This document shows, in pieces, positions 46,188 to 57,600 of a stretch of DNA of 64,000 bases. Where the stretch lies: the NCBI GenBank assembly GCA_949592205.1, contig CATIUR010000001.1:12787501-12851500 (forward strand), written 5' to 3'. This DNA is from Helichrysum umbraculigerum. Its lineage: Eukaryota > Streptophyta > Magnoliopsida > Asterales > Asteraceae. A program made the position numbers and the translations under genes. Numbering within the stretch: position 1 is the stretch's first letter; each line of letters begins with the position of its first letter. The notes beneath the pieces were generated by a model that saw only the letters and a program-made list of their open reading frames with translations, had not been told where the DNA came from and did no database searches.

Positions 46188-46570
46188 TGTTAAAACGTAT
46201 GATCGTTTAAGCTCAAATTGTTTAGATCTTGACCTAGGATCAATGATAACAAAGACAACAATTTACAGCGGAATAAGAACAAATCGATGTTATCACTTCA
46301 AGCCTCAATTTTATTCGATCACAATAAAACGGTTATACAAATATAACAGGATCAAGAAACCTTGATCTTGAGGCTAAACCAAAACCCTAGACGTCTACAT
46401 TATGTGTGCACACTTTTTCCTACGTCCCTATGTCTCTTTATATAATAGAGATCTTTAGGGTTACATGAAATCATAATTATACTAGGAGACCAATTAAAAT
46501 AAAACAATTCATCTTTAGTCCCTCAACTTTCATCTTTTATTTTGTCTCATCAAATTAATAATTCCTTACA
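46188..46570 (-). repeat. 5' LTR of C
   Basis: Matches 43,594-43,976 with two substitutions. Sense TATATAAA at 46,438-46,445. Confidence 0.92.
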
Positions 46571-47654
46571 AGAGCCTTGTGTAACACCCCCAAATTTAAT
46601 GTTTGGCGGAAGCATACTTTGGGTGTTACTATTCAATAATCAAAGCACATGAGATATAGTAAACGACTCTATATGCGTCGTTTTAACAAAATATATTAAT
46701 ATGAAAATGTTTACAACATTTGAAGCTGTACATAGCTCGTGTTCGATTTAAATGAGAGATTTCAGTACATAAGTACTTGTACAAAATATACTAATGCAAG
46801 AAAATCTCTAATATCTGCATGCTGACTCGAGCTATAGTATCTCTGATGGCAGCCCAACCTACTGCTGTGTACCTGTGAAACATACTAAAATGGGTCAGCT
46901 AAAGCTGGTGAGCTCACAGGTTTGAAATCAGATAATATCGTATGAACCGCAAGATTTAAGTAATGATTTGCATCCAGCAAATAAGTAGTAGTGTATACAG
47001 CAATGAGCACATAGTCTGAGCTTAACTCGAGGGTCGGGTCCCATATAGAGAATTCCGAGCGAGGTGCCTCCACGAGTGCCTAATCCACACTCGTCTGAAC
47101 AATTATTAGTACGTCCGTTTAACCAGTTAGTGCTTGCTAACCCGGACGAGGAGGGTCAATCCTATATGGTACCATATACTAATAATCACGCTACAACGTA
47201 TTACCAAACTATGCTGACGGAGGACTTTGAAATGATTAGTGGAAAACAACTCATGTAGTATATTGTAAAGTTTGTACTTGCGTTCACATGGAAGAAAAAT
47301 AAGCATTGAATCACACCCCTGAGTGAAAAGCGGTAAAAAGAGGGGCTATGAGACTCACCTGAGTCTTGGAGCGTTAAACCGATAGACGTATGATGCTTAA
47401 TCAAGCAATGAGATGTCCGCAGACAGATAACCTGAGGGTGTCCACGACACGCGATGGTTATTAATATGAGTAGGTAGTTACAAAGACTACCTTTGTAGTA
47501 GTTCGTTCAACTATAATGTCCAATGACCACGATTTGGTTGTTTGATTAACTTGTGTTTTGAAAACGTGTACGGCCCGTTGGTGATTAGTTGTAGTAATAA
47601 TCTTAACATTATTATTTTGATTTCAAATAGTTATACTTAAAAGTGTTTATACGC

Positions 47655-47765
47655 TTTAGGTGACGGGGGTCCGGGGGTAGCGCCCCTGGTAAGCGGGTTC
47701 CAGGGGTGGCAACCCCTGGCGGGGTCCAAGGGGCTGGCCCCTGGTTGGGGTGGAGATGCCAATTT
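47655..47765 (-). repeat. GC-rich minisatellite-like repeat in K LTR
   Basis: Short units alternating GGGGTCC, GGCAACCCCTGG and GGCCCCTGG form partly self-complementary GGGG/CCCC blocks in an otherwise AT-rich LTR. Confidence 0.7.
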
Positions 47766-47879
47766 ATTTCTACTAAATTGCTTTGGTGAAAAACGCATCT
47801 GGAATTTAATTTGGGTGAAATCAAGTGAAATTTTTTGGGTCTCAACACTTAGTAAAAATTGATTTGAAACCTTCTGTTT

Positions 47880-48230
47880 TATGCGTCACTTATAGTGACA
47901 CTTAGGGCTTAGGCGACACTCAGGAAGTGTCGCATGAAATGACGGATTCTGATTAATGGCGTCACTTGTGCAAGTGACGCATAGAGTGTGTCACTTAAGG
48001 AAGTGTCGGTTGTAAGTGTCGGTACAAGTGTCATGAGTCACTAAGGTTAGTGACGGGTATTGAATTTGCGGCACTTAAGCAAGTGTCGGGAAAAAGGGGT
48101 TTTATGCGGCACATAGGCAAGTGACGCAAAATTAGGGCCTTTAGCGATACTCAATGCGTCATTTAAGTGACGCACGAAGTGACGCTATACTGGTCGTCTT
48201 TGCGACACTTCTGACTGTTTGACGGATTTT
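47880..48230 (-). repeat. Hairpin array in K LTR (CACTT/AAGTG type)
   Basis: About eight inverted repeats with arms such as GCGTCACTT/AAGTGACGC (near 47,960), GCGACACT/AGTGTCGC (near 47,913), GCGGCACTT/AAGTGTCGG (near 48,067) and GCGTCATT/AAGTGACGC (near 48,157). Several arm changes are compensated on the other arm. Confidence 0.75.
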
Positions 48231-48369
48231 GAGCCAAAAACGAGTTTTCTGGCGACCACTTGGTCCGATTCTTTTACCCAACCCTTATATGGACATTACA
48301 AGTTATTATAAACAACAAACAAGTGAAAACACTAAGAATCGAGAGGTTTCAGGATTTTGTAGGAAACTT

Positions 48370-48371
48370 AC
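48370..48371 (-). promoter_or_regulatory. Putative splice donor in K LTR
   Basis: Sense GATTTGTAAGTTT, about 310 bp after the TATA-like box; comparable to 5,971 in D and 59,245 in M. Confidence 0.4.
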
Positions 48372-49135
48372 AAATCAACGCCGTGAAAATCCGAAAAGGT
48401 AGGAATGTAGATCGAGACGTGGTGAATCTTTTCTTCCAAACGAGTTTCGGGATTTAAGGTTGTTTTGTGGTAGTATTTGTGGAATTAAGGTGGTGGTGAT
48501 TAGAGAGAAAAATTAAAGAGAAAGAGAGGAGAGAGAGAATGAGAAAGATGAAATGAGGTGGGGAGGGGGGTTATCCCCCCTTTTTGCTGATTTTCGTGGG
48601 GTCCACGGGTGTGGGCTTCACAAATTTTAACCCCGTGTATTCGCGCTCCGTGCGGTGTTCGTTTTCCCGATTATTTAGACGTTATATAATTATTTAAAAC
48701 ATTTAATTATACGTTTTAAAATGAAATTAATTACTCGATAATTTAGTTGAAGTATTTTATCAAAATACTTAATATTAGAGTTATAAGATTATAACTTTAG
48801 TTTGTTACGTTTTGTTTGCGCGTCAAATCTTTAAATCGCGTAAATTGTTAATCGTATTATACGAAATTTATATAAAATATTATCAAAATAGTATTTTGAA
48901 TATAATAGTGTTATTAAATAATAATATATTATTTAATAAAATCGTTCACCAATGTCCGTATTTAATTGAACCAAATTACATTCGATTTGAAACTTGTACG
49001 ATTTAATCAAATCGCATAATCGTATATATTCAACCATATACATTTTGATATATTAATTAGCCTAACACAAAACTAATTACATGTATTACAAAAGGTTAGG
49101 CACTAATTACTAGTCCTAATTTGACGGGTGTCACA

Positions 49136-49147
49136 TTCTCCCCCTGT
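49136..49147 (-). other. Polypurine tract of K
   Basis: Sense ACAGGGGGAGAA is adjacent to the 3' LTR and is preceded by the same GGGACGAAATT motif as in D. Confidence 0.85.
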
Positions 49148-49169
49148 AAGAAGAATTTCGTCCCGAAAT

Positions 49170-51863
49170 TTAGTTCGATGTCGGATTTGATGTAGAGTCA
49201 GTGAAGAGTTGAGGATACTTGAGTCGCATTTGGTCTTCCCGTTCCCAGGTGAACTCCGGACCACGCCGCGAATTCCACCTGACCTTTACGATGGGAATAC
49301 GACTTTGTTTTAGTTGTTTGACCTCACGGTCCATGATTTCAGCGGGTTCCTCAACGAAGTGAAGTTTGTTGTGAACACGGATTTCATCGAGTGGGATAAT
49401 AAGTGTCTCATCAGACAGACATTTCTTCAAGTTAGAAATGTGAAAAGTGGGGTGCACGCTGCTGAGCTCGGGTGGCAGCTGCAATTGATATGCCACTGGA
49501 CCAATCCTCTAGAGGATCCCAAAAGGTCCAATGTATCTGGGGTTTAACTTCCCGCGTTTTCCGAATCGGATTACACCTTTCCAAGGTGATACTTTGAGGA
49601 GCACTCGATCCCCAACCTGGAACTCGAGTGGTTTGCGTCTCACGTCAGCGTAACTTTTCTGACGATCACGCGCGGCTTTAAGTTTGTTTTGGATACCAAC
49701 GATTTTCTCGGTGGTTTCATGAATGATTTCCGGACCAGTGAGTTGGCTATCTCCCACTTCGGTCCAACAGATAGGTGACCGGCATTTACGACCGTACAAT
49801 GCCTCGAAAGGTGCAGCTCCAACACTGGTATGGTAGCTGTTGTTGTACGAAAACTCGCATAATGGTAGGTGTTGTTCCCAGTTTACACCGAAGTCAACTA
49901 CGCAGGCTCGTAGCATGTCTTCCAGTGTTTGAATAGTTCGTTCACTTTGGCCAGCGGTTTGAGGGTGGTATGCGGTACTCATATCGAGACGGGTACCCAA
50001 CGATTTCTGAAGTGATTGCCAAAAGCGAGATGTGAAGCGACTATCCCTATCGGAGATAATCGAGATTGGAACACCGTGTCGAGAAACGACTTCCTTGATG
50101 TAGATTCGTGTGAGGCGTTCCATTTTATAGGTTTCCTTGATCGCCAGGAAATGAGCAGATTTCGTGAGACGATCGATGATCACCCAAATGGTGTCGCAAC
50201 CGCTCGATGACTTGGGTAGTTTGGTTATGAAATCCATGGCGATTTGTTCCCATTTCCATTCAGGAATGTCAGGTTGTTGAAGTAAGCCAGAAGGCTTTTG
50301 ATATTCAGCTTTGACTTTCGAGCAAGTAAGGCACTTGCTGACATAGGTGGCGATTTCGGCTTTCATGTTCGGCCACCAATAAAACTCCTTGATGACATGA
50401 TGCATTTTATCGGATCCCGGGTGGATAGAATATTTGGACTTGTGAGCTTCATCCATCACCAAGTCTCGCAGGTTCCCAAAACTAGGCAACCAGATTCGAT
50501 TAGAAAAACACCTAACTCCGTTAGGTTTGATTTCGAATTGTTTATCCATGCCCCGCAAGGCTTCGTTTTTGACATTATCGGGTTTGAGAGCTTCGAGTTG
50601 AGCTGAGAGAATCTGGATGTTTAGATCGTTGTGAATGGTCATACTGAGGGCTCGGACTCGAAGGGGTTTCGATCGTTCTTTTCGACTGAGGGCATCGGCC
50701 ACAACATTTGCCTTACCCGGATGGTATTTGATTTCGCAGTCGTAATCGGTAAGCAAATCGATCCATCGACGTTGCCTCATGTTGAGATCCTTTTGATCGA
50801 ATATGTGTTGGAGACTTTTATGGTCGGTAAAGATTGTGCACTTAGTGCCGTAAAGATAATGTCTCCAAATTTTGAGAGCAAACACGACAGCTCCAAGTTC
50901 GAGGTCATGAGTAGTGTAATTCTTTTCGTGGATTTTGAGTTGTCGTGAGGCGTAGGCAATGACCTTGTCCCGTTGCATCAACACGCAACCGAGACCTTGA
51001 TGAGAAGCATCGCAGTATACCACGAAGTCATCGGTGCCTTCGGGTAGTGATAGAATTGGAGCACTACAAAGCTTTTGTTTCAGAAGTTGGAACGCTGACT
51101 CTTGTTTGTCAGTCCAATCGAACTTTTTTTCCTTCTGAGTCAGTGTCGTGAGTGGTTGAGCTATTTTAGAGAAGTTCTCGATGAATCGTCGATAGTACCC
51201 GGCAAGTCCTAAAAACTGCCGTACTTCGGTCGGTGTGGTAGGGGCTTGCCAGCACTTGATAGCTTCGATTTTTGAAGGATCTACATGAATTCCCTGACTA
51301 TCGATGACGTGTCCAAGGAATTGAACGGTTTGTATCCAGAACTCACACTTAGAGAATTTGGCGTAAAGCTCCTCGTGTCTAAGTAGTTCTAGAATGGTTT
51401 TAAGATGTTACGCGTGTTCTTGTTCGTTGCGCGAGTATATGAGTATGTCGTCGATGAACATGATGACAAACTTGTCGAGGTAGGGTTTGCACACCCGATT
51501 CATGAGGTCCATGAATACAGCCGGTGCGTTGGTTAGGCCAAAGGGCATCACTTGAAATTCGTAATGCCCATAACGGGTTCTGAAAGCAGTTTTCTGGATA
51601 TTTGTGTCACGAACACGTAGTTGATGATAACCTGACCGAAGATCGATCTTTGAATAAAAACTCGACCCTTGAAGTTGGTCGAACAGGTCATCTATTCGAG
51701 GAAGTGGATAACGGTTCTTGATGGTCAATTTGTTCAACTCTCGGTAGTCGATACACATTCTGAATGAACCGTCATTCTTTTTCACAAATAAGACCGGAGC
51801 TCCCCAAGGTGAAGAACTCAGTCTGATGAATCATCTATCCAGGAGTTCCTGTAATTGGGTGGA
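49170..51863 (-). pseudogene. K RT-RNase H-integrase-chromodomain, broken
   Basis: The frame enters from the L junction inside RT (LQELLD), with stops at 51,831-51,833, 51,408-51,410 and 49,509-49,511; between them the frame is preserved. RT shows CIDYRELNK and FIDDILIYS; RNase H YCDASHQGLG and TDHKSL; integrase HPGSDKMHHV, CLTC, MDFITKLP, SDRDSRF and an AGQSERT where D has DGQSERT, the catalytic Glu being retained. The C-terminus has the chromodomain-like VKVRWNSR and TWERED and ends at 49,170. Amino-acid sequence is very close to D. Gag and protease are missing. Confidence 0.92.
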
Positions 51864-53328
51864 TGATGTCGTGTAACGGGGCTTTAGTTTTAAAATGGAA
51901 ATTACCTAACTTACTACACACAACACAGGCAAGAATACCTGATCATATATAGTATAGCTCAGTAAGTCCGAGTCGAACACAGGGAACGGATGTCAATATA
52001 AATAAATTGGAAATCGATACAATTAATTAAAGCAGTAAAAAGTGGGGACGTTTTAGTTCCGATCGAACAAATGAGTAACAATTATAAAAGAATTGATTAA
52101 TTAAATAAAACTTAATTTTAAAATAAAGAAATAATAAAATAACTTAATAAAAGATTTAATTCAGATAGTAAAAGAAGTACAATTGCTTAGACTAGTTTCC
52201 TCATAATCCAATCATCACTTTGTTGAATTGCTAATGTATGAACTTCATTATGACATGACAAATGTATCAACCATCTTTGCAGGATTAATTGATTAAACAC
52301 AATTCAGAAAGATATGAAGTTGTTTTCAACCCGCTAACAGTTCAATTTAACGTTATCCACCAAATTGCATTATGAATTATAACTACACCGTTTGTATGAT
52401 TTATCCTTATAACTTGAATCAACAAAGTCTATAACTATTACTAGTTATCACATTCATTGCCAATTCTTAACAATAATTGATCCTAGCCTATCAAACTCAA
52501 TCTATTTAGTGATAATCATCAATTAAAACCAACAATCATCAATAATGATCAATCAATAGAGAACTCAATCATAAATCAATGGATCATCACGCTAGGTTAT
52601 CATCAAGATTCAACAATTAAACATGGATCTTTGAATTAACATATAAACATTCATGAAATTCAATATTAACTAGCAATTCAACAATCAAATCATCATCTGA
52701 GTATTATCGTCTAAGCAATTGTATATAAAACTTAGCCACTCATATTATCACAGAAAATCAGAATCATAAACATATCACAATTCATAATCGAATGAAAAGA
52801 GAAGTATATTCGAACCGAAATAATGAAAATACGAATGAATAAATGAAAGCCCTTGAATCTTCTTGTTCTTTTCTCTTTCAAAAGCTCTGGAAAATGGTTT
52901 AAGAACTGAAGAAATCGACTGGAGAAAAGAATGTGAAGTGATAGCCTCAAAATGAGAGCAAAATGAAGTATTTAGGGTTTCTGCCGAATCAATCCATACG
53001 CCGTATGGAATTCCATACGCCATATGGATTGAAAAGCTCATGGGTCTGATCCGCGTATTCTGGCGGCCCGACTCACTTCATCCATACGCCGTATGGATCA
53101 GAATTTACAACTTTTTTCACCAGCGACCACCATCTTCAATCTTGCTTATTTTTAACTTCTTTTCTTCAATTCTCGCACGTTTTCAGTTTCTTTTCCGATT
53201 CAAGCTCCAGAAAATTCCTAAATGCAAATATGAACGAAATGAGTATCGAATTCAAATAAAATGCATAAGAAATTAATCTAACTAAGGGGTAATTAGTACT
53301 ATAAAATAGCACATTTTGGCGTTCATCA
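51864..53328 (-). repeat. 3' LTR of L
   Basis: Sense TGATGAACGCC...ACGACATCA, 1,465 bp, with the same TGATG/CATCA termini as E. Three CCATACGCCGTATGG-type palindromes at 52,994, 53,013 and 53,082 lie in its sense-upstream part. Confidence 0.8.
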
Positions 53329-53342
53329 AACATCCCCCACTT
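53329..53342 (-). other. Polypurine tract of L
   Basis: Sense AAGTGGGGGATGTT directly before TGATG. Confidence 0.85.
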
Positions 53343-54669
53343 GAATCCTACTTGTCCTCAAGTAGACTAGTGACTCAAAAATTCAAAACTTTAAATATGA
53401 ACGGCAAACAATGCATAAAAGGACTTACAAACTACACAGCATTCGGCAAACCAAATTTTTATCTTAAAATCGATTCTACCTTAAAACTCAGCAATCAAGA
53501 AACTCTACATGGGAAGCCATTCTCACATATTATTATTACACATAAAAGATAGATCACTTAGATTACCGATATTGTTGTCCACTTAAACAATCTAAATTTC
53601 AGAAATTGAGCTCAACTTATTATTATTCTAGCAGGCCTTACCCTTGATTTTCTATAGCAAAATACTCTTATAAAAATAACGTGTCACAATTCTCCAAATA
53701 ATGAACATCCAGATAAATTAATCATTTTTCAAACCAAGACATTGGTGACAGGTCTGTACCTCAGTACAACAGAGCGACATAACTTGGCTTTGGTTTTTCA
53801 ATTTATGAGTCTTTTGTACTTATTTATTTTTATCTATTTTGATATCAAATATACTGACGGAAACCAGGTCTGTACTTTCGTACAACAGAGGAGACAACAC
53901 CCAGTATATTCCCAAATGATGATTATTAGGATCCCAAAATTATGGATTATAACACGCTATCCTACAAGAATTAAGACTAAGGTCATACCTTGCTAAAAGA
54001 TCCTCATAGGATAAATCCATACTTAATTCATTACCTTTCTTACTAGCTCAATAACTTCATAAAGATTGCCTATCGATACATCATAAGATGAACTATCTCA
54101 TATTTAAAAATTAAATTTATTTCATTCTTTGCATTCCCAAAATGTGTTACAAGATTCGCTAAACTTTACATAGAAAACAATTTTAAAACAAAAATTTGGG
54201 TTGAAAAATGACTAACACGTAGAATGCCTCTTATCCTCAATATTTTTCCATAGCTACCATTCATAAATTAAGGACAATTAGACTTCTTTTCCCCATCCCC
54301 CACTTAAAAACATGCAATGTCCTCATTGCAAAACTAAATAAAAATAAAGGGAATAGAAAAGAAGTGAAACAGAAAACTCCCCTGATTTGAAGGCAATTTG
54401 CTTGAAGGACTTCATTCATAAATAAAATACAACAGCACACTTCCGTAGGCAACACGATTGCATTTAGCACATGCAATAAGCCTTTAAACCCCTCGGTATC
54501 CCGAGTGGACGAGTTGTAGTCTCGTGAGGGTTTCCAGAGAACACACCCACAAAGTTCAAAACTGCAAACAAAAACAATAAAACAAAAAACAAATTAACAA
54601 AATAACGGGTTGTCTCCCGAAAGCGCTTTTGTTTATCACGTCGGTAAGCTCGACATCTTGCTTCACCAC
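53343..54669 (-). other. L 3' non-coding region with two GTAC hairpins
   Basis: GTAC-N4-GTAC hairpins flanked by GGTCT and AACAGAG lie at 53,751-53,774 and 53,866-53,890. They match those at 12,926 and 13,006 in N, and other short blocks are shared in the same order. There is no env-like ORF, which some Athila elements carry here. Confidence 0.7.
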
Positions 54670-57600
54670 TTAATTCAAATCCATCTCCAAATCACGCTTG
54701 GAGTCCCTTATATCACCATAGTACTTCTTCACTCTACTTCCATTGACTTTGAAAGTTTTTCCAGAATATCCTTGCAAATCAACAGCTCCAAACGGATAAA
54801 CCTTGTCAACAACAAAGGGTCAAGTCCAGCGTGTCTTTAACTTTCCTGGAAACAAATGTAATCTAGAACTATACAACAGAACTTGATCACCTTTCTCGAA
54901 TGTATGGTTCGACTTAAGAAGAGCATCATGCCATTTCTTAGTTCGCTCCTTGAACAATCTCGAATTGTCATAAGCATTTATTCTTAATTCATCCAACTCA
55001 TTTAACTGTTCCATTCTTTCCTTTCCAGCTAACTTCTCATCAAGATTGCACTTCTGTAAAGCCCAATATGCTTTATGCTCTAACTCAAAAGGCAAATGAC
55101 AAGCTTTTCCATAAACAAGGCGATAAGGCGTTGTTCCAACTGACGACTTAAATGCTGTTCATGCCGCCCATAATGCATCATCCAACTTGTATGACCAATT
55201 CTTAGGGTTTCCTTCAACTGAACGTTCTAAAATACGCTTCAACCCTCTATTAGTCACTTCCACTTGACCACTCGTCTGTGGATGATAAGCAGTTGAAAAC
55301 TTATGTCTAACTCCGTACTTTCGCAATACCTTTTCCAATTGCAAATTTGTGAAATGTGTTCCTCGATCACTAATTAAAGCTTTTGGTGCTCCAAAGCGCG
55401 AAAATAACTGCTTAAGAAAATTTACCACAACGTGAGCATCATTCGTGGGTAATGCTTTAGCTTCGGCCCACTTAGAAACATAATCCACAGCCACAATGAT
55501 GTATTTGTTTCCATTGCTAGGTGGAAATGGGCCCATAAAGTCTATCCCCCAGACATTAAAAATCTCGCTCACCATAATTGGATTTTGTAACATTTCATCC
55601 TTCTTTGAAATTCTCCCAGTACGTTGGCAGGCATCGCATTCCTTCACATACTTGAATGCATCCTTATAAACTGTTGGCCAATAAAAACCTGCCTCAAACA
55701 CTTTCCTTGCAGTGTAATTTGGACCATGATGTCCTCCAGCCGGACCATCATGACAGTGCTCTAAGATAATATCACATTCCTCTCCAGCTACACATCGTCG
55801 GACAATTCCATCGGCACACTGTCTGAACAGATATGGGTCTTCCCAGAAGTAATACCGTAAAGATGAGAAAAACCTCTTTCTTTGGTTGAAGTCCAATCCG
55901 GATGGAAGAGTCTTTGTAACTAGAAAATTTGCAATATCAGCGAACCATGGAAATTCATTCAGAATTTCTTTCAATAAACTTTCATCAGGAAACTTATCTC
56001 GAATTTCCGTTTCATCTAACTTATCCAATTCTGGATTTTCCAGTCTTGACAGATGATCTGCAGCCAGATTTTCCGCTCCCTTCTTATCACGAATCTCAAT
56101 GTCAAACTCCTGCAATAACAAAATCCATCGCAACAACCTTGGTTTTGCATCTTGTTTTCCAAACAAGTATCTTAATGCAGAGTGATCGGTAAAAACAACA
56201 GTTTTTGACAGGACCAGGTAAGAGCGAAACTTATCAAACGCAAAAACAACAGCAAGTAATTCCTTTTCAGTCGTAGTGTAATTCTCCTGTGCACTCGTCA
56301 AAGTCTTGCTTGCATAATAAATAGGTTGAAACTTCTTATCAACCCTCTGACCTAAAACTGCTCCTACAGCGTAATCACTGGCGTCACACATCAATTCAAA
56401 TGGAAGATCCCAATTCGGACTTATCATAATTGGTGCGGATACCAATTTCTCCTTTAAAATCTTGAACGCATCTTGGCACTCCTTTGAAAACTCGAACTTA
56501 GCTTCCTTTTCCAACAACTTGTTCATAGGACGTGCTATCTTTGAAAAATCCTTGTTGAATCTTCTATAGAACCCAGCATGTCCTAAGAAACTTCGTATTC
56601 CTTTAACATTTGTTGGATGGGGTAGCTTTGCTATGGCCTCAATCTTCGCTTGATCAACTTCAATACCAGCTCTTGAAATTTTATGCCCCAACACAACTCC
56701 TTCTCGTACCATGAAATGACACTTTTCCCAATTTAAAACGAGATTAGAACTCTCACACCTTTGCAACATCCTCTTTAGATTCATCAGACACTTATCAAAA
56801 GAATCTCCAAACACAGAGAAGTCATCCATGAATATTTACATGATGTCTTCTACCATATCATGGAATATTGCCATCATGCACCGTTGAAATGTGGCGGGTG
56901 CGTTACATAGACCAAAAGGCATTCTCCAATAAGCGAAAGTTCCGAATGGGCAGGTGAAAGTAGTCTTATCTTGATCATTTGCATCAATTAGGATTTGGAA
57001 GTACCCGGAGAATCCGTCTAGAAAGCAATAATACTCTTTTCCAGCTAGACGTTCGAGCATCTGATCAATGAATGGCAAAGGAAAGTGATCCTTGCGTGTC
57101 GCATCATTCAGCTTTCTATAATCGATACAGACCCTCCATCCAGTAACAGTTCTTGTGGGAATTAACTCATTCCTCTAATTCGCAACCACTGTCATACCTC
57201 CTTTTTTTGGCACAATATGAATGGGGCTGACCCATGGACTATCAGAAATCGGGTATATCAATCCAGAGTCAAGCAATTTTATGATTTCCTTCCTCACAAC
57301 ATCCGTAACCTTAGGATTTAATCGTCTTAATGGTTGCACAACTGGTTTGAAGTCAGATTCCATAAGGATCTTGTGCGTACAATATGATGGGCTAATTCCC
57401 TTGATGTCACCAATCGTCCAAGCTATGGCATGCTTATGCTCCTTCAGAACTTTTAGCAGACTTTCTTTCTTGTTTGCTGATAGCTTGGATGAAATGATAA
57501 CTGGCAAATCCGACTCTCCTTGTAGGTATGCATATTCCAAATGGGTCGGTAAATCTTTCAATTCTAACCTTGGTGGTTCTTCAAAAGAAGATTTACATGC

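Larger units (their letters stand above)
43594..46570 (-). mobile_element. Element C: non-coding Copia-like element
   Basis: 383-bp LTRs (43,594-43,976 and 46,188-46,570) differ at only two positions by my count. AGAGC flanks both ends (43,589-43,593, 46,571-46,575). Sense TTGGTATCAGAGC primer site at 46,174-46,186 and polypurine tract at 43,977-43,990 place it on the minus strand. The 2.2-kb interior has no credible ORF, so it depends on other elements. The primer site and the tract next to TGTAAGG suggest Copia. Confidence 0.9.
46580..49135 (-). repeat. 3' LTR of K
   Basis: Sense TGTGACACCCGTCAAATTAGG...GGGTGTTACA, about 2,556 bp. Sense order: TATA-like TATATAAC (48,681-48,688), leader, GTAAG donor-like site (48,371), hairpin array (47,880-48,230), GC-rich repeat (47,655-47,765), then a plain 1 kb. 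Confidence 0.88.
46580..51863 (-). mobile_element. Element K: Tekay-like chromovirus, 3' part
   Basis: 3' LTR 46,580-49,135, polypurine tract 49,136-49,147, and pol from integrase back to part of RT. L is inserted at 51,864, so the 5' part with gag is expected beyond L and M, outside the window. Pol is closely similar to that of D, whereas the LTRs agree mainly at their ends. Confidence 0.88.

Noticed and set aside
53343..54669. Env-like gene between integrase and LTR of L
   Set aside because: No ORF over about 85 codons, no signal peptide or transmembrane pattern.
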